Positions 48,901 to 57,693 of a stretch of 64,000 nucleotides of DNA are shown one piece after another. Made by a program: the position numbers and the translations under genes. Position 1 is the stretch's first letter. Every line of letters begins with the position of its first letter. This DNA comes from Pseudarthrobacter psychrotolerans. GTDB lineage: Bacteria > Actinomycetota > Actinomycetes > Actinomycetales > Micrococcaceae. The stretch covers positions 1,488,001 to 1,552,000 of the forward strand of contig NZ_CP047898.1 in the NCBI RefSeq assembly GCF_009911795.1, in the 5' to 3' direction. The notes under the pieces are model-generated. The model had not been told where the DNA came from and did no database searches. It saw only the letters and a list, made by a program, of their open reading frames with translations.

Positions 48901-49911
48901 GCCATCGCGGAATCACTGGGGGCGACGCCCGGGACCACCGCGCCGCAGTCTCTGGGAAATTCGAAGTCACCTGGAAAGTCCGGCGGAACAGTACCCGCGG
49001 CATCGGCCGGCGGGCATTCGGCCGGCAGCAGCACGGGCTTCAGGGAGCAGGCCGGCGTGACGGAGTGGGCATTCGGCACAGTGCAGCGGCAGGTCAGCAA
49101 CACTGTCAAGGGCCACACTGTCACCGGCTATCCGGCGCTGGTGGATGAAGGAACATCTGTGGCGCTGCGTGTCTTCCAGACCTCGTCGGAGCAGCTCGAG
49201 GCCATGCGCGGCGGTGTGATCCGGCTCCTCGCTTTCAGGGTACCGGCACCGGACCGCTACGTCCTGGAGCATCTCAACAACACCGAAAAGCTGACGTTCA
49301 GCCAGAATCCGCACGGTTCAGTGTCAGCCCTCATTGCCGATTGCGCCCTGGCTGCCGTGGACAAACTGACCCCGGCGGAACTCCCCTGGGACCGGGCGTC
49401 CTTCGACGCCCTCTACGAGCAGGTCCGCGCGGAACTCATCGATACGGTCTTCAGTGTGACGGCCGTGGTGGAGCGTGTCCTGGCCAGCACCCGGCGCATT
49501 GAGAAACAGCTGAAGGGCACCACCAGCCTGGCCCTGATCAGCGCCCTGAACGATGTCAGGAGCCAACTTGAGCAGCTCGTGTTCCCGGGATTTGTGGCCC
49601 GCACGGGCTACAGGCAGCTGAGCCAGCTCCCCCGCTACCTTGCCGCCATCGAGAAACGCCTCGAAAAGCTCCCCGGCAACGTCCAGCGGGACGGCCTGGG
49701 CATGGCCGCGGTCCAGCGGCTCGAAGACGATTACGACGACGCCGTGTCGGCCCTGCTGCCCGGGCGCCGGGTGGGTGCCGAACTGACCCAGGTCCGCTGG
49801 ATGATAGAAGAGCTGCGGGTGAGCCTCTTCGCCGTCGAACTCGGAACGGCCTATTCCGTCTCCGAAAAGCGGATCAGGGCTGTCCTTAATAAGGCGCTCG
49901 CGCCGGCCTAG
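45970..49911 (+). CDS. hrpA: ATP-dependent RNA helicase HrpA (DEAH box)
   Basis: 1313 residues, full length for HrpA. Motif I is AGETGSGKTTQIPKMCLELG, motif II DEAHERSLNIDFILGY, motif III TSATIDPQRFAKHF, and motif VI QRSGRCGRVSDG. The helicase-associated, OB-fold and DUF3418 regions follow (YEKVTLYGVPIIPQRRVNY and onward). Residues near 960-1010 are a Gly/Ser/Pro-rich linker. In E. coli HrpA rescues stalled, collided ribosomes. It starts 13 bp after benR. No frame damage was seen, in contrast to the 10-30 kb region. Confidence 0.95.
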   Translation: MTFHISYPAELPVSERREDLMAAIAANQVTIIAGETGSGKTTQIPKMCLELGLGDNGLIGHTQPRRLAARTVAERIAEELGVEIGQEVGFQVRFTGEVSRATKVKLMTDGILLAEIQRDKLLRKYNAIIIDEAHERSLNIDFILGYLKRILPQRPDLKIIITSATIDPQRFAKHFGSDEEPSPIIEVSGRTFPVEIRYRPLSQPAGGADEDASDDELEEDRDPLDAVCDAVDELATEAPGDILIFFSGEREIRDAAEALNARIQSNRRLAGTEVLPLFARLSLQEQHKVFHPGRNRRIVLATNVAETSLTVPGIKYVIDTGTARISRYSHRTKVQRLPIERVSQASANQRSGRCGRVSDGIAIRLYSEEDFESRPLFTDPEILRTNLAAVILQMTAMGVARGPKDVENFPFVEPPDSRAINDGVTLLRELGALNAVRPGDAKSGGLTAVGQQLAQLPVDPRLGRMIVEAGKRGCVREVMILAAALTIQDPRERPTDKQQLAAEKHARFRDENSDFTGFLNLWNYLQEKQQELSSTQFRRLCRTEFINYLRVREWQDLFAQLRQMARPLGISLDNKRLADPVGNHEGIHMSLLSGLLSHIGILDERKREYAGARGSRFAIFPGSSLFKKSPTFVMAAELVETSRLWARVAAKFDPVWAEQVAPDLVKRSYSEPHWSTKMGAVMAYEKVTLYGVPIIPQRRVNYSRVDPVLAREMFIRHALVEGDWKTHHKFFHRNRALLLEVEELEARMRRRDLLVDDETLFEFYDIRIGPDVVSERHFDKWWKEARQQNPDLLDYDKSLLLNNDADDLDEAAYPKTLMHKGFELPLSYEFHPVAPGSPPNPSDGVTAEVPVLFLNQLDDAAFRWLIPGQRAELVAALIKSLPKQVRKNFVPAPDVARQAVAALASDFDPAHDELEASLELALRRIRGHVIPPGSWNWDAVPSHLRVSFKVVDTQGKVLDEGKDLAALQERLAPATRRAIAESLGATPGTTAPQSLGNSKSPGKSGGTVPAASAGGHSAGSSTGFREQAGVTEWAFGTVQRQVSNTVKGHTVTGYPALVDEGTSVALRVFQTSSEQLEAMRGGVIRLLAFRVPAPDRYVLEHLNNTEKLTFSQNPHGSVSALIADCALAAVDKLTPAELPWDRASFDALYEQVRAELIDTVFSVTAVVERVLASTRRIEKQLKGTTSLALISALNDVRSQLEQLVFPGFVARTGYRQLSQLPRYLAAIEKRLEKLPGNVQRDGLGMAAVQRLEDDYDDAVSALLPGRRVGAELTQVRWMIEELRVSLFAVELGTAYSVSEKRIRAVLNKALAPA

Positions 49912-49930
49912 GACGGCCAGACCGCTGCCT

Positions 49931-49960
49931 GCCGGCCCTCACCAGTAAAGCGCGGCCGGC
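49931..49960. terminator. Possible hairpin between converging hrpA and HIT genes
   Basis: GCCGGCC (49931-49937) and GGCCGGC (49954-49960) form a 7-bp inverted repeat with a 16-base loop. No U tract follows, so this is weak support. Confidence 0.3.
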
Positions 49961-49973
49961 GCGAGCGTCAGGC

Positions 49974-50402
49974 TCAGCCTGCGGGAACGAACTCCGCGTA
50001 GCCGGCGGCCCGGAGCCCGGCGCGCAGCTTCTCGGCGTTCGCGTCCAGCACCGCGGGGTCCGGGTTCTGGTCCGCCGAGGCGAAATCGAAGTCAGCCATG
50101 GTCCTGGACGGCCACACGTGGACGTGCAGGTGGTTGATCTCGTATCCGGCCACAATCAGCCCCGCCCGCTCGGCAGGAAAGACCTCCAGCTGCACGGCAC
50201 CGATCCGCCGGGCCACTTCCATCACCTTCGCGAGGGTTTCCGGGGACGCATCGGTCCAGCGGTCCACCTCCTCGGTGGAGACCACCAGGGTGTGCCCGTC
50301 TGCCAGGGGACCCGTGGTCAGGAACGCCGCAACGTCAGCCTCCCGCCAGACAAAGCGTCCGGGGATCTCGCCATTGATGATTTTCGTGAACAGGGTGCTC
50401 AT
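49974..50402 (-). CDS. HIT-family nucleotide-binding hydrolase
   Basis: 142 residues with the histidine triad HLHVHVWP (the HxHxH loop) and the start TLFTKIINGEIPGRFVWRE typical of the Hint/HIT branch, which cleaves AMP-linked substrates such as AMP-lysine or AMP-amidates. ATG 50402 overlaps the alcohol dehydrogenase stop by 4 bases, giving the leftward set sseA-adh-HIT. The cellular substrate is unknown. Confidence 0.92.
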   Translation of the reverse strand: MSTLFTKIINGEIPGRFVWREADVAAFLTTGPLADGHTLVVSTEEVDRWTDASPETLAKVMEVARRIGAVQLEVFPAERAGLIVAGYEINHLHVHVWPSRTMADFDFASADQNPDPAVLDANAEKLRAGLRAAGYAEFVPAG

Positions 50403-51589
50403 GCGTCTGCCTTCGCGGCCGGAGCCTGCAGGGTGCTGGCGTCCAGCACAAACCGGTATTTAACGTCGCCTGCCACCATGCGGTCGTAGGCCTCATTCAG
50501 CTGGTCTGCGCGCACCAGTTCGATGTCCGCCACCACTCCATGGGCGGCGCAGAAATCGAGCATCTCCTGAGTTTCGGCGATGCCACCGATCATCGAGCCG
50601 GCGTAGGCGATCCGCCGCCGGATAAGGGCTCCGGGGTTGACCGGGGGCATGGCGTCCGATGGCAGGCCCAGCTGGAACAGCGCACCGTCTACGCGCAGGG
50701 TGCGGAAGAACGGATTCAGGTCGTGCGGAGCGGCCACGGTGTCGATGATCAGGTCAATGCTGCGGTCCGCGGCGGCCATGGCGTCCTTGTCCCGGGACAG
50801 GATCACTTCGTCGGCCCCGAGTTCCAGCGCGGCCGGCACCTTGCCTTCGGAAGTGGTGAAGACCTTCACCACCGCCCCCATGGCTTTGGCGAGCTTCACG
50901 GCCATGTGTCCGAGCCCGCCGAGCCCCACCACGCCCACCACGTCGCCTTCCTCCACGTCGAAGTGCCGCAAGGGGGAGAACGTGGTGACACCGGCGCAGA
51001 GCAAGGGGGCGACGGCGGCCGGGTCCAGGTTGCCGGGCACACGGACCACATAGCGCCGGTCCACTACGACGGCGGACGAGTAGCCGCCCTGGGTGATGGC
51101 ATCGCCGTTACGCGAATCCTTGGCGCCGTAGGTCCCGGTCATCCCGTTTTCGCAGTACTGTTCCAGGCCGTCCAGGCAGCTTTCGCATTCGCGGCAGGAA
51201 TCAACGATGCACCCGACGCCCACGCGGTCACCCGGGGCGAAGTCAGTCACTGCCGAGCCGACGCGGCTGACGGTTCCCACGATTTCGTGGCCGGGGACCA
51301 GCGGATAATTCTGGGTACCCCACTCACCACGCGTGGCATGCACGTCCGAGTGGCACAGGCCGCAGAATTCGATGGCGATCTCGACGTCGTCCTCTTTCGG
51401 GGCACGCCGGGCAATCGTCAGGGGTCCCAGGCCGCTGTCAGGGGAAAGCGCGCCATAGGCGGCTGCCAGCAGGCCGGTGCCGGGATCAGTATCCGGATCG
51501 GTGTCCAGATCCGCAGCAGGATAAGTAACAGCATCATTCGGCAATACGGGGCGGGCAAGGGGCGGCGGTACGGGGCGTCCTGGGGTCAT
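50399..51589 (-). CDS. Zinc-dependent alcohol dehydrogenase (YahK/cinnamyl-alcohol type)
   Basis: 396 residues. The catalytic zinc site is in [11 protein letters not shown] (Cys) and VPGHEIVG (His/Glu). The structural zinc cysteines are in [21 protein letters not shown], and the nucleotide loop is [19 protein letters not shown]. This matches NADPH-dependent aldehyde reductases of the YahK/CAD group. Residues about 1-40 are an extra Pro/Asp-rich leader with a [11 protein letters not shown] repeat. The start is still favoured because ATG 51589 overlaps the sseA stop (ATGA). Aldehyde detoxification is a reasonable guess. Confidence 0.9.
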   Translation of the reverse strand: MTPGRPVPPPLARPVLPNDAVTYPAADLDTDPDTDPGTGLLAAAYGALSPDSGLGPLTIARRAPKEDDVEIAIEFCGLCHSDVHATRGEWGTQNYPLVPGHEIVGTVSRVGSAVTDFAPGDRVGVGCIVDSCRECESCLDGLEQYCENGMTGTYGAKDSRNGDAITQGGYSSAVVVDRRYVVRVPGNLDPAAVAPLLCAGVTTFSPLRHFDVEEGDVVGVVGLGGLGHMAVKLAKAMGAVVKVFTTSEGKVPAALELGADEVILSRDKDAMAAADRSIDLIIDTVAAPHDLNPFFRTLRVDGALFQLGLPSDAMPPVNPGALIRRRIAYAGSMIGGIAETQEMLDFCAAHGVVADIELVRADQLNEAYDRMVAGDVKYRFVLDASTLQAPAAKADA

Positions 51590-52473
51590 CCTTCGACGCT
51601 ACCCCCGCGGGCCGCCGCATTGCCACTCGGCCGGCTCCCGGTCGCCACCGGAAGCGCCGGATTGTTCGACCATTCCGAGAAGGATCCCGGGTACAGGGCA
51701 GCCCGGAATCCGGCGATTTCGAGGGCGGCCACCTCATGGGCGGCGGTCACGCCCGAGCCGCAGTACACGGCCACCGGGACGTCGTCGCGGACGCCGAGGT
51801 CCTCGAACCGGCGCCGCAGTTCGTCCGCCGGCAGGAAATGCCCGGCCCCGTCCACGTTCTCCGTTGTTGGTGCGCTCCGGGCGCCCGGAATGTGGCCGGC
51901 CCGGGGGTCGACGGGTTCAAATTCGCCCCGGTACCTTTCGCCGGCCCGGGCATCCAGGAGGACGCCCGTTGCCGGCCAGTCTGCCGCTCCGCCCGCGTCG
52001 ATGCGGGGCATCCTGCCTCCAGCAGGGGAAACATCAAAGGAAACACGCCCGACGACGGCGTCCACCGGTCCGGTGTCCAGCGTCAGTCCGGCGTCCCGCC
52101 AGGCGGCCAGACCGCCGTCGAGCAGGTACACGTCCTGGAACCCGGCGTTGCGGAGCATCCACCAGAGCCGGGCGGCAGCCATGTTGCCGCTGTTGTCATA
52201 GGCCACCACAACGTCGCCGTTGTTGATCCCCCAGCGCCTGGCAGTTTCCTGGAATTCAGCGTCGGTGGGCAGCGGGTGCCTGCCGCGGGCAGGGGTGGCC
52301 GGCGTCGCCAACTCGGTGGCAAGGTCCACAAAAACTGCCCCCGGGAGGTGGCCCCCGAGGTAGTGTTCCCGGCCGTGCGGGTCTCCCAGCGCCCAGCGGA
52401 CGTCCAGCACCACGGTTCGCTGGCCGGCGTCGAAGCGCGCCGCCAAAGCCGGGACAGCCATCAGTGGACCCAT
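51586..52473 (-). CDS. sseA: Thiosulfate/3-mercaptopyruvate sulfurtransferase (two-domain rhodanese)
   Basis: 295 residues, two rhodanese domains. The first is inactive ([23 protein letters not shown]). The second carries the catalytic cysteine in [17 protein letters not shown]. The CGSGVT loop is of the 3-mercaptopyruvate type. ATG 52473 is preferred over one at 52488 because AAGGAG lies just upstream of it. It is divergent from a cysteine desulfhydrase gene across a striking 65-bp inverted repeat, so both probably handle cysteine-derived sulfur and share control. Confidence 0.92.
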   Translation of the reverse strand: MGPLMAVPALAARFDAGQRTVVLDVRWALGDPHGREHYLGGHLPGAVFVDLATELATPATPARGRHPLPTDAEFQETARRWGINNGDVVVAYDNSGNMAAARLWWMLRNAGFQDVYLLDGGLAAWRDAGLTLDTGPVDAVVGRVSFDVSPAGGRMPRIDAGGAADWPATGVLLDARAGERYRGEFEPVDPRAGHIPGARSAPTTENVDGAGHFLPADELRRRFEDLGVRDDVPVAVYCGSGVTAAHEVAALEIAGFRAALYPGSFSEWSNNPALPVATGSRPSGNAAARGGSVEG

Positions 52474-52515
52474 CGTTCTCCTTGGCATGTGCTTGTGAGG
52501 TGTGCAGTCAGTGAT

Positions 52516-52580
52516 CCAACTCTAGCTGCGGCAGAGCGCCTGTCAGGGAGGGCCAGGCGCTCTGTCGCAACTAGAGTTGG
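52516..52580. promoter_or_regulatory. 65-bp inverted repeat in the sseA/cds1 divergent region
   Basis: Two 27-base arms (52516-52542 and 52554-52580) match at 25 of 27 positions around an 11-base centre. The outer ends are CCAACTCTAG and CTAGAGTTGG. The right arm ends only 4 bases before the cds1 GTG, and the left arm begins 42 bases from the sseA ATG. It may be a double operator or, in RNA, a hairpin covering the cds1 ribosome binding site. Confidence 0.75.
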
Positions 52581-52584
52581 TTGG

Positions 52585-53664
52585 GTGAAGAACGCGAGCG
52601 CGGACCGGGCCTGGGCTGACGAGGCCATCCGAAAAGTCAATGCAGAAAACAACCGGTCCGCCGATACCCACCTCTATTCGGTACCGCTTCCGCAGCACTG
52701 GGGCGTCCAGCTTTACCTCAAGGACGAATCCACGCACCGTTCGGGGAGCCTCAAGCACCGGCTGGCCCGTTCGCTGTTCCTCTTTGGCCTGGTCAACGGC
52801 TGGATCCGCGACGGTACCACCATCGTGGAGGCTTCCAGCGGCAGCACAGCGGTCTCGGAGGCATATTTCGCGCAGCTCCTGGGGTTGCCGTTCGTAGCGG
52901 TCATGACCCGCACAACGAGTCCGGAGAAGGTCGGGCTGATCGAACGGTTCGGCGGCTCGTGCCTGTTGGTTGACCATGCCTCGGAGGTTTATGCCGCGGC
53001 GGCGGACGTCGCTGCCACGTCCAACGGCCACTACATGGACCAGTTCACGTACGCGGAGCGGGCCACGGACTGGCGCGGGAACAACAACATCGCGGAGTCC
53101 ATCTTCGGGCAGCTGGCGTTGGAGGAACACCCCGTTCCCCGCTGGATCGTGGTGGGCGCGGGGACCGGCGGCACCAGCGCGACCATCGGCCGCTACCTGC
53201 GCTACCGGGGCCACGACACGCGCCTTGCGGTGGTGGACCCGGAGAATTCCGCGTTTTACCCCGGCTGGGTGAACGGTGCGGGCGGGACCAGCACCGGCCT
53301 GCCGTCCCGGATCGAAGGCATCGGCCGCCCGCGGATGGAACCGAGCTTTGTACCCGCCGTCATCGACCACATGATCCAGGTTCCCGATGCCGCCTCCGTC
53401 GCAGCCATGCGGCACCTGCACACCGTCGCCGATCTGCACGCCGGACCGTCCACAGGGACCAACCTGTGGGGTGTCTGGCAACTCGTGGCGGAAATGGTCG
53501 CCGAGGGACAGCGCGGCAGCATTGTGTCATTGATGTGCGACGGCGGCGACCGCTATGCGGGCAACTACTACAATCCCGCGTGGCTGTCCGGCCAAAGCCT
53601 GGACCCCGAGCCGCACGAGGAAGTCATCCGCCGGTTTTTCGAGACCGGCATCTGGAACGGGTAG
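52585..53664 (+). CDS. cds1: PLP-dependent L-cysteine desulfhydrase (Cds1-like)
   Basis: 359 residues of the cysteine synthase fold. PLP lysine is in [17 protein letters not shown], followed by [16 protein letters not shown] and the phosphate-binding loop [17 protein letters not shown]. The blocks [17 protein letters not shown] and [17 protein letters not shown] closely resemble Mycobacterium Rv3684 (Cds1), which makes H2S, pyruvate and ammonia from cysteine. GTG 52585 is the only suitable start; no Shine-Dalgarno sequence is clear outside the inverted repeat. The longer frame to 51736 is the reverse side of sseA and is rejected. Confidence 0.88.
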   Translation: MKNASADRAWADEAIRKVNAENNRSADTHLYSVPLPQHWGVQLYLKDESTHRSGSLKHRLARSLFLFGLVNGWIRDGTTIVEASSGSTAVSEAYFAQLLGLPFVAVMTRTTSPEKVGLIERFGGSCLLVDHASEVYAAAADVAATSNGHYMDQFTYAERATDWRGNNNIAESIFGQLALEEHPVPRWIVVGAGTGGTSATIGRYLRYRGHDTRLAVVDPENSAFYPGWVNGAGGTSTGLPSRIEGIGRPRMEPSFVPAVIDHMIQVPDAASVAAMRHLHTVADLHAGPSTGTNLWGVWQLVAEMVAEGQRGSIVSLMCDGGDRYAGNYYNPAWLSGQSLDPEPHEEVIRRFFETGIWNG

Positions 53665-53668
53665 CTGA

Positions 53669-54325
53669 TCAGACCTCCACGGATTCCCGTGGGGCAAGCC
53701 GGGTGTACTCGGTGCCGTATTTCCGGCCCAGCCGGGCCACATGGGATTCTGCGACCTTCAGGCCCGTTTCGTTCAAGAGACCGTCATGGATCTGGAACGC
53801 ACGCGGGGCCCGGACGGCGATGACAAAGTCCACCACCTCGCTGATCTTGCTCCACGGCGCGTGGATCGGAACCAGCAGCGTCTGCACGCTGAGGCCGTCC
53901 GGGACGATGAAGGAGTCCCCCGGGTGGTACACGTTGCCGTCCACCAGGTAGCCGATGTTGGCCACGATGGGAACCTGCGGGTGGATGAGTGCGTGCTGTC
54001 CGCCGAAGCTGCGGACGTTGAAGCCGGCCGCGTCGAAAGTGGAACCGGGTTCGACCGTGTGGATCCGTGCAGCCGCCTGCGGCGCCTCCTCCCGCAGGTG
54101 GACGGCCACGCCGGCCGGTGCGAAGACCGCCAGGCCGTCCGAGCCGCGCAGCGCGTTGACCATGGCCGGCACATCCACGTGGTCGCCGTGTTCGTGGGTG
54201 ATGAGCACAGCCTGCGCCCCGTCCAGGGCTTCGGCCGTTTCGGAGAATGTTCCCGGATCCAGCACCAGCACCCGGCTGTCCTGCTCAAGCCGGACGCACG
54301 CATGGGTGTATTTTGTCAGCTTCAT
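53669..54325 (-). CDS. MBL-fold metal-dependent hydrolase
   Basis: 218 residues starting MKLTKYTHACVRLEQDSRV. The metal motif HxHxDH is in LITHEHGDHVDV, with further ligands in FGGQHALIH and NVYHPGDSF. This matches the UlaG-like/Zn-dependent hydrolase branch of the metallo-beta-lactamase superfamily. It converges on cds1 with a 4-bp gap and is divergent from zur. Substrate unknown; the branch includes lactonases and phosphodiesterase-like enzymes. Confidence 0.88.
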   Translation of the reverse strand: MKLTKYTHACVRLEQDSRVLVLDPGTFSETAEALDGAQAVLITHEHGDHVDVPAMVNALRGSDGLAVFAPAGVAVHLREEAPQAAARIHTVEPGSTFDAAGFNVRSFGGQHALIHPQVPIVANIGYLVDGNVYHPGDSFIVPDGLSVQTLLVPIHAPWSKISEVVDFVIAVRAPRAFQIHDGLLNETGLKVAESHVARLGRKYGTEYTRLAPRESVEV

Positions 54326-54431
54326 AGCGACAGCCTAGGGTCCGGCCCCAAGACTGTCCAAGGACTTCCTGTGCAGTCCCGGCTGGTAATCTGGATGATT
54401 GCCACCGTCCCTCAGGGAAGCGAGTACCTTC

Positions 54432-54914
54432 ATGCCGTTCGGCACCAAAGCTGACGCGACGCCGTCGAACGCTGCATCCGGCGCAGGCACGGTCAGTGCG
54501 CCCGGCAAGGAGCAGCGCGTCACCAAGCAGCGTGTGGCCGTCAGCGCTGCCCTGGATGAGCTGGATGATTTCGTCAGCACGCAGGAGCTCTACCGCATCC
54601 TGCAGAACAAGGGCGTCTCAGTGTCCTTGGCGACGGCGTACCGGATCCTGCAGTCCCTCGCCGACGACGGCCTCGTGGATGTGCTGCGCAACGGCGAGGG
54701 CGAAGCCGTATACCGGCGCTGCGCCGTTACCGGGCATCACCACCACCTGCTGTGCCGCAACTGCGGGAAGGCCGTGGAAGTCGAGGCCCCGGCGGTGGAA
54801 ACCTGGGCCGCACGGATTGCCACCGAACATGGCTATACCGAAGTGGCGCACACCGTGGAGATCTTCGGCCTGTGCCCGGACTGCACAGCCCTCCGGGCCG
54901 CCGGCAAGCTCTGA
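54432..54914 (+). CDS. zur: Zinc uptake regulator (Fur family)
   Basis: 160 residues. The winged HTH (RVTKQRVAVSAALDELDDFVST, VSLATAYRILQSLADDGLVDV) leads to a metal-binding domain with GHHHHLLCRNCG (His102-105, Cys108, Cys111) and LCPDC (Cys148, Cys151), the structural zinc cysteines. Fur proteins bind DNA with bound metal as co-repressor. Adjacency to the converging znu genes, and a dyad before znuA, point to zinc rather than iron. ATG 54432 is chosen over an upstream frame start; the first about 25 residues are Ser/Ala-rich. Confidence 0.88.
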   Translation: MPFGTKADATPSNAASGAGTVSAPGKEQRVTKQRVAVSAALDELDDFVSTQELYRILQNKGVSVSLATAYRILQSLADDGLVDVLRNGEGEAVYRRCAVTGHHHHLLCRNCGKAVEVEAPAVETWAARIATEHGYTEVAHTVEIFGLCPDCTALRAAGKL

Positions 54915-54956
54915 CGGCCTGCGCCGCCGCAACCTGACGCATCCCGTTTGACTGTG

Positions 54957-55832
54957 TCAGCGGGCGTGCACCAGCCGGCCGTTGAGGCCTTTCTTGGCCC
55001 GGACGCTGCCGACGATGCGGCACACCACGTAAATCAGGAATGACAGCGTGGTGACATAGGGGCTGATGGGAATCCGCCCGCCCAGAGCCAGCAGGATTCC
55101 GCCCACCGTGGCCGTGACGGCGAAAACGACGCTGAGCGCCACCACCGCCACCGGAGCGGACGTCACTCGGAGTGCGGCCGCAGCCGGGGTGATCAGCAAT
55201 GCGAGCACCAGGAGCGCCCCCACCACCTGGATGGACAGCGCTACGCTGACTCCCAGCAGGACCATAAAGATCAGCGCGAGCGTCCGGACGGGCACCCCGC
55301 GCGCTTCGGCCAGTTCGGGATCAACGCTGGCAAAGTTCAGCGGGCGCCAGATGGCGGCCAGGGCAGCAATGACCAGCACGGCGGCGCCGGCGAGGACCTG
55401 GAGCTGGACGGTGTCCACGGAGACGATCTGCCCGGTAAGCAGGCCGAACTTGTTGGCGGCACGGCCTTGGTAAAGCGACAGGAACAGGATGCCGAGGCCC
55501 AGTCCGAACGGCATGATCACCCCGATGATGGAGTTTTTGTCCCGCGCCCGGACCCCCATCAGGCCCAGGAGCAGCGCCGCCGCCACCGAGCCGATCAGTG
55601 AGCCGAACACAATGTCCGTGCCGATCAGGAGCGCAAACGCTGCCCCGGCGAATGAGAGCTCGGAGATGCCGTGGACGGCGAAGGCGAGGTCCCGTTTCAT
55701 CACGAAAGTGCCCACCAGCCCGCCGAGCAGGCCCAGCACGGCGCCGGCCCAGATGGAGTTCTGGACCAGCATCAACAGCTCGCCGTAGTTCTCGAAGCTG
55801 AAGATCGCTCCGATGATGCTGTCCGCATCCAT
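54957..55832 (-). CDS. znuB: Zinc ABC transporter permease
   Basis: 291 residues, about eight to nine membrane helices of the ABC-3 (ZnuB/MntB) family. It has GTFVMKRDLAFAVHGISELSFAGAAFALLIG near the N-terminus and LGVSVALSIQVVGALLVLALLITPAAAALR as the cytosolic-loop signature region. ATG 55832 shares one base with the znuC stop (TGATG), so the two are coupled. It is the last gene of znuA-znuC-znuB and converges with zur. Confidence 0.93.
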   Translation of the reverse strand: MDADSIIGAIFSFENYGELLMLVQNSIWAGAVLGLLGGLVGTFVMKRDLAFAVHGISELSFAGAAFALLIGTDIVFGSLIGSVAAALLLGLMGVRARDKNSIIGVIMPFGLGLGILFLSLYQGRAANKFGLLTGQIVSVDTVQLQVLAGAAVLVIAALAAIWRPLNFASVDPELAEARGVPVRTLALIFMVLLGVSVALSIQVVGALLVLALLITPAAAALRVTSAPVAVVALSVVFAVTATVGGILLALGGRIPISPYVTTLSFLIYVVCRIVGSVRAKKGLNGRLVHAR

Positions 55833-56647
55833 CAGGCCACCTCCCCCACCGTGGCGTGGACATCGGCATGGTGGTGCGTGGTCGCGTCGGGCAGGCCGAC
55901 GACGACGATGCGCCCGTTCGCGTGGATGACTTCCACGTGGCTGCCATAGAGCTCGGACAGGACCTCGGTGGTCATGACCTCTTCCGGGGTCCCCACCCGG
56001 AACCGCCCGCCGGCCAGATACAGCACCCGGTCAACGTAATCGATGATGGGATTGATTTCGTGGGTCACAAAAACCACCGCGCTGTTCCGGGCGTGGCACT
56101 GCTTGTTGATCAGCGCGCTGACGGCCTGCTGGTGGTGCAGGTCAAGGGACAGCAGGGGTTCGTCGCAGAGGAGGACCCTAGGGTCCGTGGCCAGCGCCTG
56201 GGCCACCCGGAGGCGCTGCTGCTCGCCGCCGGAGAGCTGGCCCACCGGCACTTTGGCGTAGTCGCTGGCGCCCACCAGTTCCAGCAGCTCATCGATCCTG
56301 CGGTTTATCCGGGACATGCCCAGCCGCAGCCCCCAGCGGTGGCCGTCCACGCCGAGCCCCACCAGGTCCCGAGCACGCATGGGGGTGTCTGGAGCAAAGG
56401 ATTTCTGCTGCGGAATGTAGCCGATCAGGTTGCTGCCCCGCTCCACGGGACGGTCGCCCAAAGTGGCCCGGCCGGACTGCAGTTCCTGAAGGCCCAGGAG
56501 GACCTTGAGGAAACTGGTTTTTCCGCTGCCGTTGGGGCCCAGGACGGCGAAGAACTCCCCAGGCCTGATATCCAGGTCGAGATCCTCCCAGAGCAAGCGT
56601 TTGCCGAACTGCAGGGACGCCCCGCGGAGGCTGACCACCGGTTTCAA
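55832..56647 (-). CDS. znuC: Zinc ABC transporter ATP-binding protein
   Basis: 271 residues with Walker A GPNGSGKTSFLK, signature VGQLSGGEQQRLRVAQALA, Walker B VLLCDEPLLSLD and switch His in FVTHEINPI. The C-terminal His pair-rich tail (DATTHHHADVHATVGE) may bind metal. ATG 56647 overlaps the znuA stop by 4 bases. The tail and neighbours favour zinc over manganese. Confidence 0.94.
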   Translation of the reverse strand: MKPVVSLRGASLQFGKRLLWEDLDLDIRPGEFFAVLGPNGSGKTSFLKVLLGLQELQSGRATLGDRPVERGSNLIGYIPQQKSFAPDTPMRARDLVGLGVDGHRWGLRLGMSRINRRIDELLELVGASDYAKVPVGQLSGGEQQRLRVAQALATDPRVLLCDEPLLSLDLHHQQAVSALINKQCHARNSAVVFVTHEINPIIDYVDRVLYLAGGRFRVGTPEEVMTTEVLSELYGSHVEVIHANGRIVVVGLPDATTHHHADVHATVGEVA

Positions 56648-57639
56648 CTATTTTTCTCCAAAACTTTGCTGACGTTGTCAACATTGTCCGTCATCCACTG
56701 CAGGTACGTCTTGCCTTCGGGCAGGGTTTCGCTGAAGTCAAGGACGGGAACACCGGCTGATTCGGCGGCCTTCTTCAGCGCCTGCGTCTGCGGTCCCTCT
56801 GTCTGCGCGTTGTAGGCGAGGAACCTGATGTCCTTGGATCCGGCCAGGTCCGTGGCGGCCTTCAGTACCGCTGGCGGCACGTCCGAGCCTTCCTCGATCG
56901 CGGCCGTATAGGCAGCCGGGGTCCGGTTTTCCAGACCTGCCGCCTCGAGCAGGTACAGCGGAACGGGTTCGGTCACGGCCACCGCTGCGCCTGTTCCGTT
57001 GGCCTTTAACACGGCGAGCCTGCCGGCCAGGCCGTCCACGCCGGCTTTGAAGGTTGCGGCATTGGAAGTGAACTGGGCGGCTGAGCCCGGTTCGAGTTCA
57101 CCCAGCTTGGCCGCCAGAGAATCAGCGAGCTTGCCCATGGCATCCAGGCTGTACCAGGCGTGTTCGTTGAACTCCCCGTGCTCGTGATCATGGCCGTCAG
57201 CGGACTCGCTCGCCGCCGACGAATCAGCGTGGTCTTTCTCCGGAGCCAGGCCAGCCACGTCGACGGCAGTGACGATATTGCTGTGCGGGATATTGCTGTC
57301 ATCGGCCATCTTGTGGAGGAAGGCGTCGTAGCCGCCGCCGTTCTCGATCACCAGTTCCGCCTTGGACACCAGCAGCCGGTCCTGCGCGGTGGCCTCGTAC
57401 GAATGCGGGTCCTGGCTGGTCTTGGTGATGATGGAGGTGACGTTGACTTTGTCCCCGCCGATGATCGCGGCGATGTCACCGTACACGTTGGTGGACGCCA
57501 CCACGTCGACGACGCCGGCGGATGAATCCGTGCCGGACGACGCCGACGGCGCGCCGCCTCCGGAGCCGCAGGCGGTGAGCAGCAGGCTCACGCCGGCGAG
57601 GGCTGCGAGGGACGTTCGGATGGCGGCGGGGTGGCGCAC
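56644..57639 (-). CDS. znuA: Zinc-binding lipoprotein of the ABC transporter
   Basis: 331 residues from a GTG with GAGG upstream. A lipoprotein signal (LLLTAC, Cys24) precedes a cluster A-I binding-protein fold (VVASTNVYGDIAAIIGGDKV, SYEATAQDRLLVSKAELVIENGGG with spacing broken by variable residues). Between the two lobes a His/Asp-rich loop (DGHDHEHGEFNEHAW near 150-165) is the hallmark of zinc rather than manganese carriers. It sits 91 bp after the CNNM gene, a gap holding a probable Zur box. First gene of znuACB. Confidence 0.93.
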   Translation of the reverse strand: MRHPAAIRTSLAALAGVSLLLTACGSGGGAPSASSGTDSSAGVVDVVASTNVYGDIAAIIGGDKVNVTSIITKTSQDPHSYEATAQDRLLVSKAELVIENGGGYDAFLHKMADDSNIPHSNIVTAVDVAGLAPEKDHADSSAASESADGHDHEHGEFNEHAWYSLDAMGKLADSLAAKLGELEPGSAAQFTSNAATFKAGVDGLAGRLAVLKANGTGAAVAVTEPVPLYLLEAAGLENRTPAAYTAAIEEGSDVPPAVLKAATDLAGSKDIRFLAYNAQTEGPQTQALKKAAESAGVPVLDFSETLPEGKTYLQWMTDNVDNVSKVLEKNS

Positions 57640-57693
57640 GGAAACCTCAGTTCAGTACAGGGATGGACTTCTTGCGTCTCCAAAAAGCTTACC

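Noticed and set aside
51736..52584. Upstream extension of the cds1 frame to 642 residues
   Set aside because: It would run through the reverse strand of sseA. The family start and size fit the GTG at 52585.
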